From: an uncultured Campylobacter sp.
Lineage (GTDB): Bacteria; Campylobacterota; Campylobacteria; Campylobacterales; Campylobacteraceae
Length of the DNA: 64,000 nt
Direction of reading: 5' to 3'
Assembly (NCBI GenBank): GCA_934718785.1
Contig: CAKVAF010000006.1
Location: 1 to 64,000 of the forward strand
Positions 50,798-59,056 of this stretch are shown here, piece by piece. The position numbers were made by a program, and so were the translations under genes. Numbering within the stretch: position 1 is the first letter of the stretch; every line of letters starts with the position of its first letter. The notes below the pieces were generated by a model. It saw only the letters and a program-made list of their open reading frames with translations, made no database searches and had not been told where the DNA came from.

Positions 50798-52519
50798 ATG
50801 GCAGAAATTTTAAAAAAAGTTGATGTTTTAACTGTAGGTGCTGGCTGGACGGGCGGCATCGTGGCGGCTGAATGCACAAAAGCAGGGCTAAATGTGCTTT
50901 CTTTAGAACGTGGAGAGATGAAAACGGTGGATAATTTTTCTCAAATTCACGATGAGTGGCGCTATGGCATTAATTATGGACTGATGCAAGATACTTCAAA
51001 AGAGACCGTAACCTTTAGGCATAATGCTAGCCAAAGGGCTTTGCCTATGCGTAAAATGGGCTCGTTTTTGCTGGGCGATAATGTGGGCGGCTCTGGCAAT
51101 CACTGGAATGGCTGGACCTTTCGCTTTTTGCCTTATGATTTTGAGATTAAAACAAAGTCAAACGCACGCTATGGCAACAAGCTTGGTAAGGATTATACTC
51201 TTGAAGACTGGGGCATAACTTATGCTGAAATGGAGCCTTATTATGATAAATTTGAAAAAACAGCAGGCGTTTCAGGCGAGCCAAATCCGCTTGAAAAAGA
51301 GCTTGGTGTCTTTCGCTCAAGTCCTTATCCCCAACCTCCTATGCTCAATACCCCGCTTTTAAAGAAATTTGAAAGCACAGCTAAAAAGCTTGGAATGCAT
51401 CCTTACCGCTTGCCTTCATCTGATTCAAGTGGTAGCTATGAAAATCCTGATGGACAAACCCTAGCACCTTGTCAATACTGCTCTTTTTGCGAGCGCTTTG
51501 CCTGTGAATTTTCTGCTAAAGCTATGCCTATAAATACAGTCATTCCAACAGCTATGGCAACAGGCAAATATCAAATTCGCACACGCGCACAAGTGGTTGA
51601 AATTTTAAAGCAAGGAGATAAGGTTACAGGTGTTCGCTTTATCGATACTAAAACGATGAAAGAATATATCCAGCCAGCTGATATCGTCGTTTTAACAAGC
51701 TATATGTTTAACAATGCCAAGCTTTTAATGGTCAGTAAAATCGGCACGCAATATGATCCAAAAACTGGCAAAGGCTCATTAGGACGCAATTATTGCTATC
51801 AAATGAACTCAGCAACTTTAGCCTTTTTTGATGAGCAATACAACACTTTTGCTGGAGCTGGCGCGCTGGGAACAACTTTTGATGATTTTCAAGGCGATAA
51901 TTTTGATCATTCAAAAGAAGACTTCTTACACGGAGCTATGATTGCAGTGATGCAAATGGGAAGTCGTCCTATACAAACAGCACCTGTTCCAAAAGGCACA
52001 CCAAGCTGGGGAGCGGAGTTTAAAAAAGCGATGAATCACAGCTTCACGCGCGTAATGAGCGTGTATGCACAAGGTGCAAGCTTGCCATTTGCTGGTAATT
52101 ATTTGGATTTAGACCCTACTTATAAAGATGCTTTTGGAATGCCTCTTTTGCGCTTAACTTATAATTTTACCGACCAAGATAGAGCGTTGCAAAAATTCTT
52201 TGTCGATAAAACAGAATGGGTGGCTAAAAATATCGACGGCGTGAAAAATGTGAGCAAAGGTGCTTACATTAAAGATTATAGCATTATTCCTTATCAAAGC
52301 ACGCACAATACAGGTGGCACGACTATGGGAAGCAATCCTAGCACAAGCGTGGTGAATAATTATTTACAGCACTGGGATGCTGATAATCTCTTTGTAGTAG
52401 GGGCTGGAAATTTCCAAAATAACAGCGGCTACAATCCAACAGATACAGCAGGAGCCTTAGCTTATCGCTGCTCTGAGGGCATTATCAAATACTCAAAAAG
52501 TGGCAAAAGCTTAGTGTAA
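50798..52519 (+). CDS. gluconate dehydrogenase flavoprotein subunit (GMC oxidoreductase)
   Basis: 573 residues. FAD-binding VGAGWTGGIVAAE is near residue 13, and GSGNHWNG and the C-terminal STHNTGGTTMG and GAGNFQNNSGYNPTDT motifs define the family. CQYCSFCERFACEF is a Cys-rich loop that may bind an iron-sulfur cluster. It oxidises gluconate to 2-ketogluconate in the periplasm and feeds electrons to the respiratory chain. The third, cytochrome c subunit found in other bacteria is not encoded here, as in C. jejuni. The GMC family is certain; the substrate is inferred from context. Confidence 0.92.
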   Translation: MAEILKKVDVLTVGAGWTGGIVAAECTKAGLNVLSLERGEMKTVDNFSQIHDEWRYGINYGLMQDTSKETVTFRHNASQRALPMRKMGSFLLGDNVGGSGNHWNGWTFRFLPYDFEIKTKSNARYGNKLGKDYTLEDWGITYAEMEPYYDKFEKTAGVSGEPNPLEKELGVFRSSPYPQPPMLNTPLLKKFESTAKKLGMHPYRLPSSDSSGSYENPDGQTLAPCQYCSFCERFACEFSAKAMPINTVIPTAMATGKYQIRTRAQVVEILKQGDKVTGVRFIDTKTMKEYIQPADIVVLTSYMFNNAKLLMVSKIGTQYDPKTGKGSLGRNYCYQMNSATLAFFDEQYNTFAGAGALGTTFDDFQGDNFDHSKEDFLHGAMIAVMQMGSRPIQTAPVPKGTPSWGAEFKKAMNHSFTRVMSVYAQGASLPFAGNYLDLDPTYKDAFGMPLLRLTYNFTDQDRALQKFFVDKTEWVAKNIDGVKNVSKGAYIKDYSIIPYQSTHNTGGTTMGSNPSTSVVNNYLQHWDADNLFVVGAGNFQNNSGYNPTDTAGALAYRCSEGIIKYSKSGKSLV

Positions 52520-52538
52520 AATTCTTTACACTGAATTT

Positions 52539-52573
52539 AAGATTGAAACTTGATAAAGTTTCAATCTTTTCGA
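52539..52573 (+). terminator. intrinsic terminator of the gluconate dehydrogenase operon
   Basis: A perfect 13-bp stem AAGATTGAAACTT / AAGTTTCAATCTT with a 4-nt loop, followed by TTCGATTT. It starts 19 bases after the stop. Confidence 0.85.
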
Positions 52574-52667
52574 TTTAAATTTCAAAACCCTGCCCGAGTT
52601 TTGAAATTTCGCTTAAAAATTTAAACTTCGCGCTCAATTTTAAAACTCGCGCCACATTTTAAAAATC

Positions 52668-52693
52668 AAACTCCCTTAAAAGCGCTCAAAAGA
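52668..52693. repeat. 26-base motif shared with 5670-5695
   Basis: AAACTCCCTTAAAAGCGCTCAAAAG, one base different from the copy beside metE. The flanking TTAAAACTCGCGCCACATTTTAAAAA belongs to the short motif family. Non-coding. Confidence 0.5.
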
Positions 52694-52722
52694 TAAGCCC
52701 GTATTGAACAAGTGCTGTAAAT

Positions 52723-53424
52723 TTAATTTTGCAAATTTTTATAGCTTGCGCAAGCTGATTTTTCGCCAAGTTCGCAGGATTTTGCGAAAAATCTTTTAGC
52801 AAGTTCTTTATTTGTCTTTTCGTGATTTTGAGCTAAAAGCTGGCAAGCCTTTGCATTTAAAAGCTCGCAGGCTCTACTCAGTGCTGCGAGTGCACCTTTT
52901 TGATTGTATTTTACGATTTTGCCTACATCCAAAAGTCTTGCATAAAGCAAGCAAGAATCGCTATCTTCAAGCTCGCAGGCTCTATTATAAAACTCTAAAG
53001 CCAGCGCACCATCTTGCTTTTTCTCATAAATGAGCCCTAGGCTTTTGCAAGCTTCTTTATGTCCTAGCGAGCAAGCGTTATAAAAGGCGACATTTGCTAA
53101 ATTGCTTTGCCCTGCGTTTTGATAGCTTAAACCTAAATTTAAGCAAGCTGAAGCAAGCCTTGCTGAGCAAGCTTTATCATAATAATTTCTAGCCCAAGTA
53201 TTGCTTTTGCTTACGCCCTCGCCTTTTTCAAGCATTAAGGCAAGCATAAAGCAAGATTTAGCGCTGTTTTGTGCTTCGCATAAAGGCTTAAACACCGAAA
53301 TGGCGTCTTTAAAGCGGTTAAGCTCGTAAAATCTTAAGCCATCATCAAAGCTAGCGACATTTGTATTTAAAGGCGCTGCCAAGCCCGAATATAAAAGGGT
53401 TAGAAAGATTAGAATTTTTTTCAC
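52723..53424 (-). CDS. Cys-rich Sel1-repeat secreted protein
   Basis: 233 residues with a signal peptide (about 1-17, SGLAA). About six Sel1-like repeats of 34-36 residues follow, each with a cysteine pair spaced seven or eight apart (CEAQNSAKSC, CSARLASAC, CSLGHKEAC, CELEDSDSC, CELLNAKAC, CELGEKSAC). This is the pattern of the Helicobacter cysteine-rich proteins: disulfide-bonded periplasmic helical solenoids. The partner is unknown. C. jejuni has a similar gene beside the gluconate dehydrogenase pair, as I recall. Confidence 0.88.
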   Translation of the reverse strand: MKKILIFLTLLYSGLAAPLNTNVASFDDGLRFYELNRFKDAISVFKPLCEAQNSAKSCFMLALMLEKGEGVSKSNTWARNYYDKACSARLASACLNLGLSYQNAGQSNLANVAFYNACSLGHKEACKSLGLIYEKKQDGALALEFYNRACELEDSDSCLLYARLLDVGKIVKYNQKGALAALSRACELLNAKACQLLAQNHEKTNKELAKRFFAKSCELGEKSACASYKNLQN

Positions 53425-53504
53425 TTTTTCTCTTTAACGTAAATTTGTGAATTTTATCATAATTTTAGGCTTTGCTTTTTTAAATTTTAATTTTTCGCCC
53501 CACT

Positions 53505-54227
53505 TTAATAAATCACTTTGCTTAAATAAAGCCCACTCGCAGGAGCTAAGCTTCTTGTATAAATAGCCCTTTTATCAATTTGTGCCTTAAGCTCTTCAAG
53601 GCTTAATTTATTTTCAAGTAGCTTTAAAATAGCTGCCACACTTAATCTAATCTGCGCTCTTAAAAAGCCATTTGCCTCAAATCTAAACACGCTCAAGTTT
53701 TTAAAGGCAAAAACTCTCGTGCTAAATATAGTTCTAAGGGTGTTTTTATCTACTTCACCCTTTTTAAAAAAAGCAAAATCATGCTCGCCCTCAAAAAGCT
53801 TTAAAGCTCTTTTAGCCTTTAAAATATCAAATTTAGGATAAAAATGATAATATGCAGCTAAATTGGGCTTAAAATAAGAATGATTAAAAGCATATAAATA
53901 AACTCTTTTTTGTGCGCTAAATCTTACTTGAAAATCCTTACTTGTTTGCTGAATTTTTTTGATATAAATAAAGGGCTTGGTGTGAAAATTTAGCTTATTT
54001 TTAAGCTCATTTAAATCCTTAAAATGCTTGCCACATTCAATGCTAGCGACATTTGAAAGAGCATGCACGCCCTTATCTGTGCGAGAAGCAAAAAGGGGCT
54101 TTTTAAAAATGCCTAAATGCTTCAGGGCTTCTTGCAATTTATCTTGCACGCTGTTTTGATGAGGCTGAGTGGCTGAGCCTAAAAAACGCGAGCCATCATA
54201 GCTTAAAATCAATTGAAGTTTCATCAA
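53505..54227 (-). CDS. truA: tRNA pseudouridine(38-40) synthase TruA
   Basis: 240 residues. The catalytic aspartate lies in FASRTDKGVHAL. LILSYDGSRFLGSATQPHQNSVQ at the N-terminus and FRFEANGFLRAQIRLSVA are TruA signatures. It overlaps the lptF/G-like gene by four bases. Confidence 0.95.
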   Translation of the reverse strand: MMKLQLILSYDGSRFLGSATQPHQNSVQDKLQEALKHLGIFKKPLFASRTDKGVHALSNVASIECGKHFKDLNELKNKLNFHTKPFIYIKKIQQTSKDFQVRFSAQKRVYLYAFNHSYFKPNLAAYYHFYPKFDILKAKRALKLFEGEHDFAFFKKGEVDKNTLRTIFSTRVFAFKNLSVFRFEANGFLRAQIRLSVAAILKLLENKLSLEELKAQIDKRAIYTRSLAPASGLYLSKVIY

Positions 54228-55243
54228 TACCTGCTTAAAATTTTTTGCTTAAAATAAAATAAAGAAGCTAAAAAGCTGAGAATAAAAATCAAAAAAACGC
54301 TTAAAAAAGGCTTTTCGTAAAATACACTTAAGGCGCTAAAATAAAAGGCTATCACAAGGAAAATTCCAAGATAAATAAAGCCCTTTTCATAGCGGTAAGT
54401 AACTATACCAAAACTTAGGGCAAAAAGCGCGCTTGCTAAAGGAAAAAGGCTCATCGCTGTATAAATGACAAATTCTTTTGCCCTTTTTACATCACTTTTC
54501 ATCAAGCTCCAGTAGGCTAAAACGCCCTTTTTTTCACTCTCAAAGCCTGTGAGATAAGAATTTAATCTAAGCTCGTCAAAATGGCTGGTAAAAAGGGTTT
54601 TATTTGCTTCAAGATTATAGGCAAGGACATCTTTTAAGATAAAATTAAAATTTCTCTCATCGCGCTCGTAATTTGCTCTTTTAGCAATAAATAATCTTTG
54701 CTTGCCATCCTTTGCACTCTCATAAGCAATCACACCGCTAAAGCCCTGTGCGTCCTCTTTTTCTACAAATAAAAAGAAATTAAAAAGCTTTTGTCCTAGT
54801 TCGCCTGTTTTGAGATTAAACTTAACCTGACTTTGCTTATAAGATATAAAATTATCCTTAAGTTCCTCAGCTAAGGGTATGAAAATAAGGGCTATTGTGA
54901 GTAAAAAAATGCAAAAAGCAAGGGCTATTTTTAAGAAAAAAAACGCCAAATTTAAAGGAGAAAAGCCAAGAGCAAAGCAAACAAGACTTTCATTTTCACG
55001 GCTAAGCCTATAAAGCATTAAAGAAAGCGAGATAAAAAAACTCACAGGCAAGGTGAAAATAAGAATGCGCGGCAACATAAAGCTATAAAGTTTTAAAAAA
55101 TCAAGAAAAGAAATTTCAATACTTGCAGTAAGTCTTGCAAGCTGTATAAAAAAGATAATAGAAACGACTAAAAAAAGCACACAAAAAAGCGATAAAAAAG
55201 TGCTAGAAAAATGATTTAAAATATATTTATAAATAAGCTTCAT
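54224..55243 (-). CDS. LptF/LptG-family (YjgP/YjgQ) permease
   Basis: 339 residues. Three membrane segments at the N-terminus, a periplasmic domain (about 130-235), and three at the C-terminus match the LPS-export permeases of the LptBFG complex. Which of F or G it is cannot be decided here. It overlaps both neighbours by four bases, so it is translated in a chain with the prepilin peptidase and truA genes. Confidence 0.85.
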   Translation of the reverse strand: MKLIYKYILNHFSSTFLSLFCVLFLVVSIIFFIQLARLTASIEISFLDFLKLYSFMLPRILIFTLPVSFFISLSLMLYRLSRENESLVCFALGFSPLNLAFFFLKIALAFCIFLLTIALIFIPLAEELKDNFISYKQSQVKFNLKTGELGQKLFNFFLFVEKEDAQGFSGVIAYESAKDGKQRLFIAKRANYERDERNFNFILKDVLAYNLEANKTLFTSHFDELRLNSYLTGFESEKKGVLAYWSLMKSDVKRAKEFVIYTAMSLFPLASALFALSFGIVTYRYEKGFIYLGIFLVIAFYFSALSVFYEKPFLSVFLIFILSFLASLFYFKQKILSRY

Positions 55244-56121
55244 AAACTCACTCCAAAGCCTATATTTTCAAGGATAAAAGCTAAAATAAAGGCTAAGCTT
55301 AAAAAAGGCATTAAGGCTATTTTTCTCTCAAATTTTTTATATTTTAAGGCTTTAAAAAACACAAAAATCAGGGCTAAAAAAGAGCTTAAAAAAAGCATTA
55401 AAAAGCTGTAAATTGGGCTTAAAATTCCTGCCATAACACCTATGATTAAAATATCTGCTTCGCCCATACTTTGGCTGCTTTTTTGATTTTCTTCTAAGTT
55501 CTCTTTTAAATTTTGATTTAAGCTTAAATCAGAGCTTAAATTTTGCAAATTTTTATCATTTTTTTGCTTAAAATTTTCTTTGATATTTATAAAAAAAGCT
55601 ACAAAGTGCTGAAGTAAAAAAATCCCACCCATAAAGGCTAAAATGCGTAAAAACAAGTCAAAAATATAAAAAAGATCTTGATTTAAACTTAAAGCATAAA
55701 AAATCCCACAAAAAAAACAAAGCCAAAGCAAGGCTTCATTTACCGCAAAATACCTTAAATCCATAGCACAAAGCATTAAAAGTAGGCATAAAAACAAGCT
55801 TAAAAATAAAAACCCTAGTAAATTTTGAGAGCTTAAAAAAGAAAAGATTAAAATCAAAGGCGTTAAAAGCTCGAAAATTAGGCTAAAGCGCCCAAAACTC
55901 GCGCCGCAGTTTTTGCATTTACCCCTTAAAAAAATAAAAGAAAAAACAGGCACAAGCTCTTTAAAACTCAAATTTTTCTCACAAGAAAAGCAAAAAGAAC
56001 GCTTTAAAAAAAGGGGCTTGTTTTCAAAATAACGACTCATCAAGCACGCACAAAATGAGCCTACACAAGCACCCAAAAGGGCTAAAAAAACAAGGATAAA
56101 AATTTCATTATAAATTTGCAT
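55240..56121 (-). CDS. prepilin leader peptidase / N-methyltransferase
   Basis: 293 residues from ATG 56121, four bases after the uppS stop; a longer reading to 56301 lies inside uppS and is rejected. An A24 aspartyl protease: the N-terminal domain has a four-cysteine zinc site (C44, C47, C69, C72), and the probable catalytic aspartates are D121 (AMDLRYF) and D223 (GEADILIIG). A low-complexity Asn/Lys/Glu insert (about 185-217) precedes the second. It probably processes the pseudopilins of the DNA-uptake system. Confidence 0.88.
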   Translation of the reverse strand: MQIYNEIFILVFLALLGACVGSFCACLMSRYFENKPLFLKRSFCFSCEKNLSFKELVPVFSFIFLRGKCKNCGASFGRFSLIFELLTPLILIFSFLSSQNLLGFLFLSLFLCLLLMLCAMDLRYFAVNEALLWLCFFCGIFYALSLNQDLFYIFDLFLRILAFMGGIFLLQHFVAFFINIKENFKQKNDKNLQNLSSDLSLNQNLKENLEENQKSSQSMGEADILIIGVMAGILSPIYSFLMLFLSSFLALIFVFFKALKYKKFERKIALMPFLSLAFILAFILENIGFGVSL

Positions 56122-56125
56122 CAAT

Positions 56126-56794
56126 TTACTTTCCAAAGGTGCGCTCTCTTTGCCTGAAATCTTTGATAATTTTTTTAAACTCGCGCTTTGTAAGTCCCGG
56201 AAAAAGCGTATTTGAAAAGTGAATTTCAGCATAAGCACACTGCCAAAGCAAGAAATTTGAAAGCCTTTTTGCATCGCCCACGCGCAAAAGCAAATCCACA
56301 TCCAAAGGCAAGTCTAAATTCGCGCTGATATTTGCTTCATTTATTTCTAAGCCCTTTTGTATGCACTTTTTCACAGAGCGCACCACTTCATCCTTTGAGC
56401 CATAACTGATGGCTAAATTCACACACAAGCGCGAGCAATTTTTCGTCAAATTCTCAGCCCTCAAAATCTTTTCTTGTAAAGGCTGATCAAGCCTTGATAA
56501 ATCACCAATGGCGCGCAGTCTCACATCATTTTGCAAAAAGCGCTCTAAATTCTCATCTAAAACCTTGTGCAAAAGGCTAAAAATAAAATCGATTTCATCT
56601 TGGGGACGCTTCCAATTTTCCGTGCTAAAAGCAAAAAGGCTAAGCTCTTTAACACCCTCATCCACGCAAACTTCCATAAGCCTTTGCACGACTTTTACCC
56701 CGTGAGAGTATCCAAGCTTTTCTAAAAAGCCATTTTTACGCGCCCAGCGCCTGTTTCCATCCATCACCACTGCTAAATGTTTCAATTCATTCAT
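56126..56794 (-). CDS. uppS: undecaprenyl pyrophosphate synthase
   Basis: 222 residues. UppS makes the C55 lipid carrier for peptidoglycan, LPS and the N-glycan. MDGNRRWARKNG holds the catalytic aspartate D12, and LSLFAFSTENW and DLLLRVGDAKRLSNFLLWQ are family motifs; the RTSGE box is drifted to RVGDA. It is part of the glmU-coaBC-hypothetical-uppS cluster. Confidence 0.96.
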   Translation of the reverse strand: MNELKHLAVVMDGNRRWARKNGFLEKLGYSHGVKVVQRLMEVCVDEGVKELSLFAFSTENWKRPQDEIDFIFSLLHKVLDENLERFLQNDVRLRAIGDLSRLDQPLQEKILRAENLTKNCSRLCVNLAISYGSKDEVVRSVKKCIQKGLEINEANISANLDLPLDVDLLLRVGDAKRLSNFLLWQCAYAEIHFSNTLFPGLTKREFKKIIKDFRQRERTFGK

Positions 56795-56810
56795 TTAAAA
56801 TCCCAAATTT

Positions 56811-57437
56811 TTAGCCCTTTAAATCAAGCATTTTTTTAAAGCTAAAAAGCTCGCTTACAAATTTATCTTGTTCTACCTTAAAGCTTAAATGTTTATTTAA
56901 AAAGCTTGCCACCTTGGCAAAAGGTGTGTAAAGTGTTAAATTTTCATCCCTAAACACAGCTTTTAAATTGCCAAAAACGCTAAAATAAAGATAAAGCTCA
57001 AAGCCCAAATTATTCATCTTAAGCTGAAACAAACAAGGCTTGTTCTCAAAAACAAAGGGTATATGATAAATGTTTTCAAAGCTTGCAAAAAGCATTTGCT
57101 TAAAAAGCTCAAAACTTTCAATATCTTTTGCATTGCAAAGAGCGTCTATAATGAAGTTTTTAAAATCAAATTCTTCTTCTAAAATTTTCACAATCAAGCT
57201 TAAGCCCTCTTCAAAATAAGGGATATTTGGAATTTTAGCCAAGTTTTTAAAGCTTAAAATGCCCTTTTTGCTCGTGTAAAGCTCAGCTAAATAGGCTGAA
57301 CCCAGCTCTAAATCAATGAGGCTTTTTGTACTGATTTTTTTATGATTTAAAAGCAAGGTGTAACGGTTATACCCTGATTTTTCAAGCACTTTGATGTGAA
57401 TGGGAAGAGTAGCGTTGATGTGATTGTTTAAACTCAT
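56811..57437 (-). CDS. conserved hypothetical protein between coaBC and uppS
   Basis: 208 residues, probably cytoplasmic, with no signal peptide or membrane segment and no motif I recognise. The N-terminus (LPIHIKVLEKSGYNRYTLLLNHK) suggests a small beta-rich domain as seen in flagellar hook-length-type C-termini, but this is weak. It begins three bases after coaBC and is followed by uppS 16 bases later. The same arrangement exists in C. jejuni as I recall. Confidence 0.75.
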   Translation of the reverse strand: MSLNNHINATLPIHIKVLEKSGYNRYTLLLNHKKISTKSLIDLELGSAYLAELYTSKKGILSFKNLAKIPNIPYFEEGLSLIVKILEEEFDFKNFIIDALCNAKDIESFELFKQMLFASFENIYHIPFVFENKPCLFQLKMNNLGFELYLYFSVFGNLKAVFRDENLTLYTPFAKVASFLNKHLSFKVEQDKFVSELFSFKKMLDLKG

Positions 57438-57440
57438 CGC

Positions 57441-58601
57441 TTAAATTTCCTTACAAAGCCTTGCGAGCATAAAAGCAAGCTCTTTTTTACTCGCGCTCAC
57501 ATTTTCTATGCTTTCTTTTTTGCTGATAAAACAAAGCTCGTTAAAATCGCTTCCAAAGACCTTTTTATCATCATCCAAGACATTTAAGCATACCATATCA
57601 AGCTCTTTTTCTTCTAGCATATTTTTAGCATTTTTAAAGGCATTTTTTTTATCAAATTCCATTTTAAAGCCGATTTTTTTGCCCTTGATTTTATAATTTT
57701 TAAGCAAATCTTTGTTTCTTTTTAAGTGCAAATCTAAGCCCTGCGGATACTCATTTTTCTTAATTTTACCCTTAAAAAGCTCAGGCACAAAATCACTCAC
57801 AGCCGCCGCCATAATCAAAAAATCACAATCTTTATAAGCATTCATCAAGCCCTCAAGCTCGCTGCTGCTTTCAAAAAGCTCTATTTCATAAGGAGCGTCA
57901 AACTCACTTGCGCTTAAAAACACAACGCGCGCACCCAAAAAATAAAAAGCATCTGCAACTGCCTTTGCCATTTTGCCACTTGAAAAATTGCTGATACAGC
58001 GCACCTCATCGATGCGCTCCTTTGTGCCACCCCCCGTTACAAGCACAAGCTTATCTTTGTAAAAATCCTCGCTCAAAAGCATTCTTTTACTCTCATAAAA
58101 TATCTTTGAAACTTCAGCCAAAGCACCTACGCCCTCGTCCTTGCAGGCTAGAATTTTATGCACAGGATAAATGATTTTAGCGCCGTTTTTTTCTAAAAGC
58201 TCAAGGCTTTTTTGCGTGCTAAAATGTAAAAACATATTTGTATTTGCCGCTGGGGCGATTAAAAGCGGGATTTTACTTGCTGCGATTAAGCTTTGAATGA
58301 ATAAATTATCGGCTATGCCAAGGGCGAGTTTGTTAATAGAATTTACACTAGCAGGTGCAAAAAGCACCAAATCGCAATTCTTGCTAAAGGCGATGTGATT
58401 TTTATCATTTTGCCAGCTTTCATTATCTTCACACAAAATGCTATCAGCCAAAGCTTCAAAGCTCATTTTAGAGCCAAATTTAAGCGCGCCTTGACTTAAA
58501 AGCACCTTGACTTTAAAGCCTTCTTTTTTAAACAAAGAAAGAAGCTCGTAAGCTTTGTAAAAGGCTATGCTGCCGCTAACAGCAAGTAAAACCGTCTTCA
58601 T
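57441..58601 (-). CDS. coaBC: phosphopantothenoylcysteine decarboxylase/synthetase
   Basis: 386 residues, bifunctional. The N-terminal flavin decarboxylase (CoaC) shows VSGSIAFYKAYELL, a drifted PASANT box (APASVNSINKLALGIADN) and APAANTNMF. The C-terminal synthetase (CoaB) shows VTGGGTKERIDEVRCISNFSSGKM, AAAVSDF and the catalytic-lysine loop KIKKNE. Together they make 4'-phosphopantetheine for coenzyme A. Confidence 0.95.
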   Translation of the reverse strand: MKTVLLAVSGSIAFYKAYELLSLFKKEGFKVKVLLSQGALKFGSKMSFEALADSILCEDNESWQNDKNHIAFSKNCDLVLFAPASVNSINKLALGIADNLFIQSLIAASKIPLLIAPAANTNMFLHFSTQKSLELLEKNGAKIIYPVHKILACKDEGVGALAEVSKIFYESKRMLLSEDFYKDKLVLVTGGGTKERIDEVRCISNFSSGKMAKAVADAFYFLGARVVFLSASEFDAPYEIELFESSSELEGLMNAYKDCDFLIMAAAVSDFVPELFKGKIKKNEYPQGLDLHLKRNKDLLKNYKIKGKKIGFKMEFDKKNAFKNAKNMLEEKELDMVCLNVLDDDKKVFGSDFNELCFISKKESIENVSASKKELAFMLARLCKEI

Positions 58602-58643
58602 TTTTCATATCCTTATAAGCTTGTCTTTTTGGTGTCTTCGCGG

Positions 58644-58710
58644 GAGTTTGCAAAAACTTCGCTCACTACCACAACAGGTAGCTACGCTTCAGTTTTTGCC
58701 GCACAACCCA
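58644..58710. repeat. type B repeat, copy 2
   Basis: Starts GAGTTTGCAAAAAC and ends GCACAACCCA; homologous to the reverse complement of 20409-20477. ACTACC and GGTAG arms, with CGCTTC/GCAAAAAC outer arms, make it palindromic. Confidence 0.7.
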
Positions 58711-58782
58711 CAAAGCCACTCAAAAATACTTCGCTTTATATTTCTTTCATTAAGTAAATTTTTAAATTCTCAAACCGTACTC

Positions 58783-58803
58783 ATTTCTCATCCAAAATCC
58801 TAC
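58783..58803. repeat. type C repeat segment, copy 2
   Basis: CATTTCTCATCCAAAATCCT, identical to the reverse complement of a word at 20387-20407. It lies between the B and A elements as in the 20-kb copy. The whole of 58602-59056 is non-coding. Confidence 0.65.
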
Positions 58804-58873
58804 ACCTAATATTTTATAAATTTAGCTTTTGTAAAAAATTTGCTTTATTTTTAAATTTAAAATTTAAAAATAG

Positions 58874-58973
58874 CGTCATTGCGAGGAGTGAAACGACGAA
58901 GCAATCTATAAATATATTTGTAAATCAAATTTATGGATTGCCACGCAAGGATAAATCCTTGCTCGCAATGACG
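58874..58973. repeat. dispersed palindromic repeat, type A copy 3
   Basis: A compact 100-base element. CGTCATTGCGAG at the left and CTCGCAATGACG at the right are perfect 12-bp inverted ends, with inner GCAATCTATAAAT / ATTTATGGATTGC arms. The right half is identical over 50 bases to 5522-5571. Confidence 0.8.
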
Positions 58974-59056
58974 AAAAGTAAATTTAAATTTCTTAAATTT
59001 CAAAACCACTGCCGCTGTTTTATCATTAATTTAAATTTAGCAAAGCCCCTTAAAAA

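Noticed and set aside
56122-56301. Longer start for the prepilin peptidase, and for clpX (27492), fabZ (28733) and uvrA (49598)
   Set aside because: The extra N-terminal residues overlap upstream genes or lack family similarity, while the internal ATGs have proper ribosome sites.
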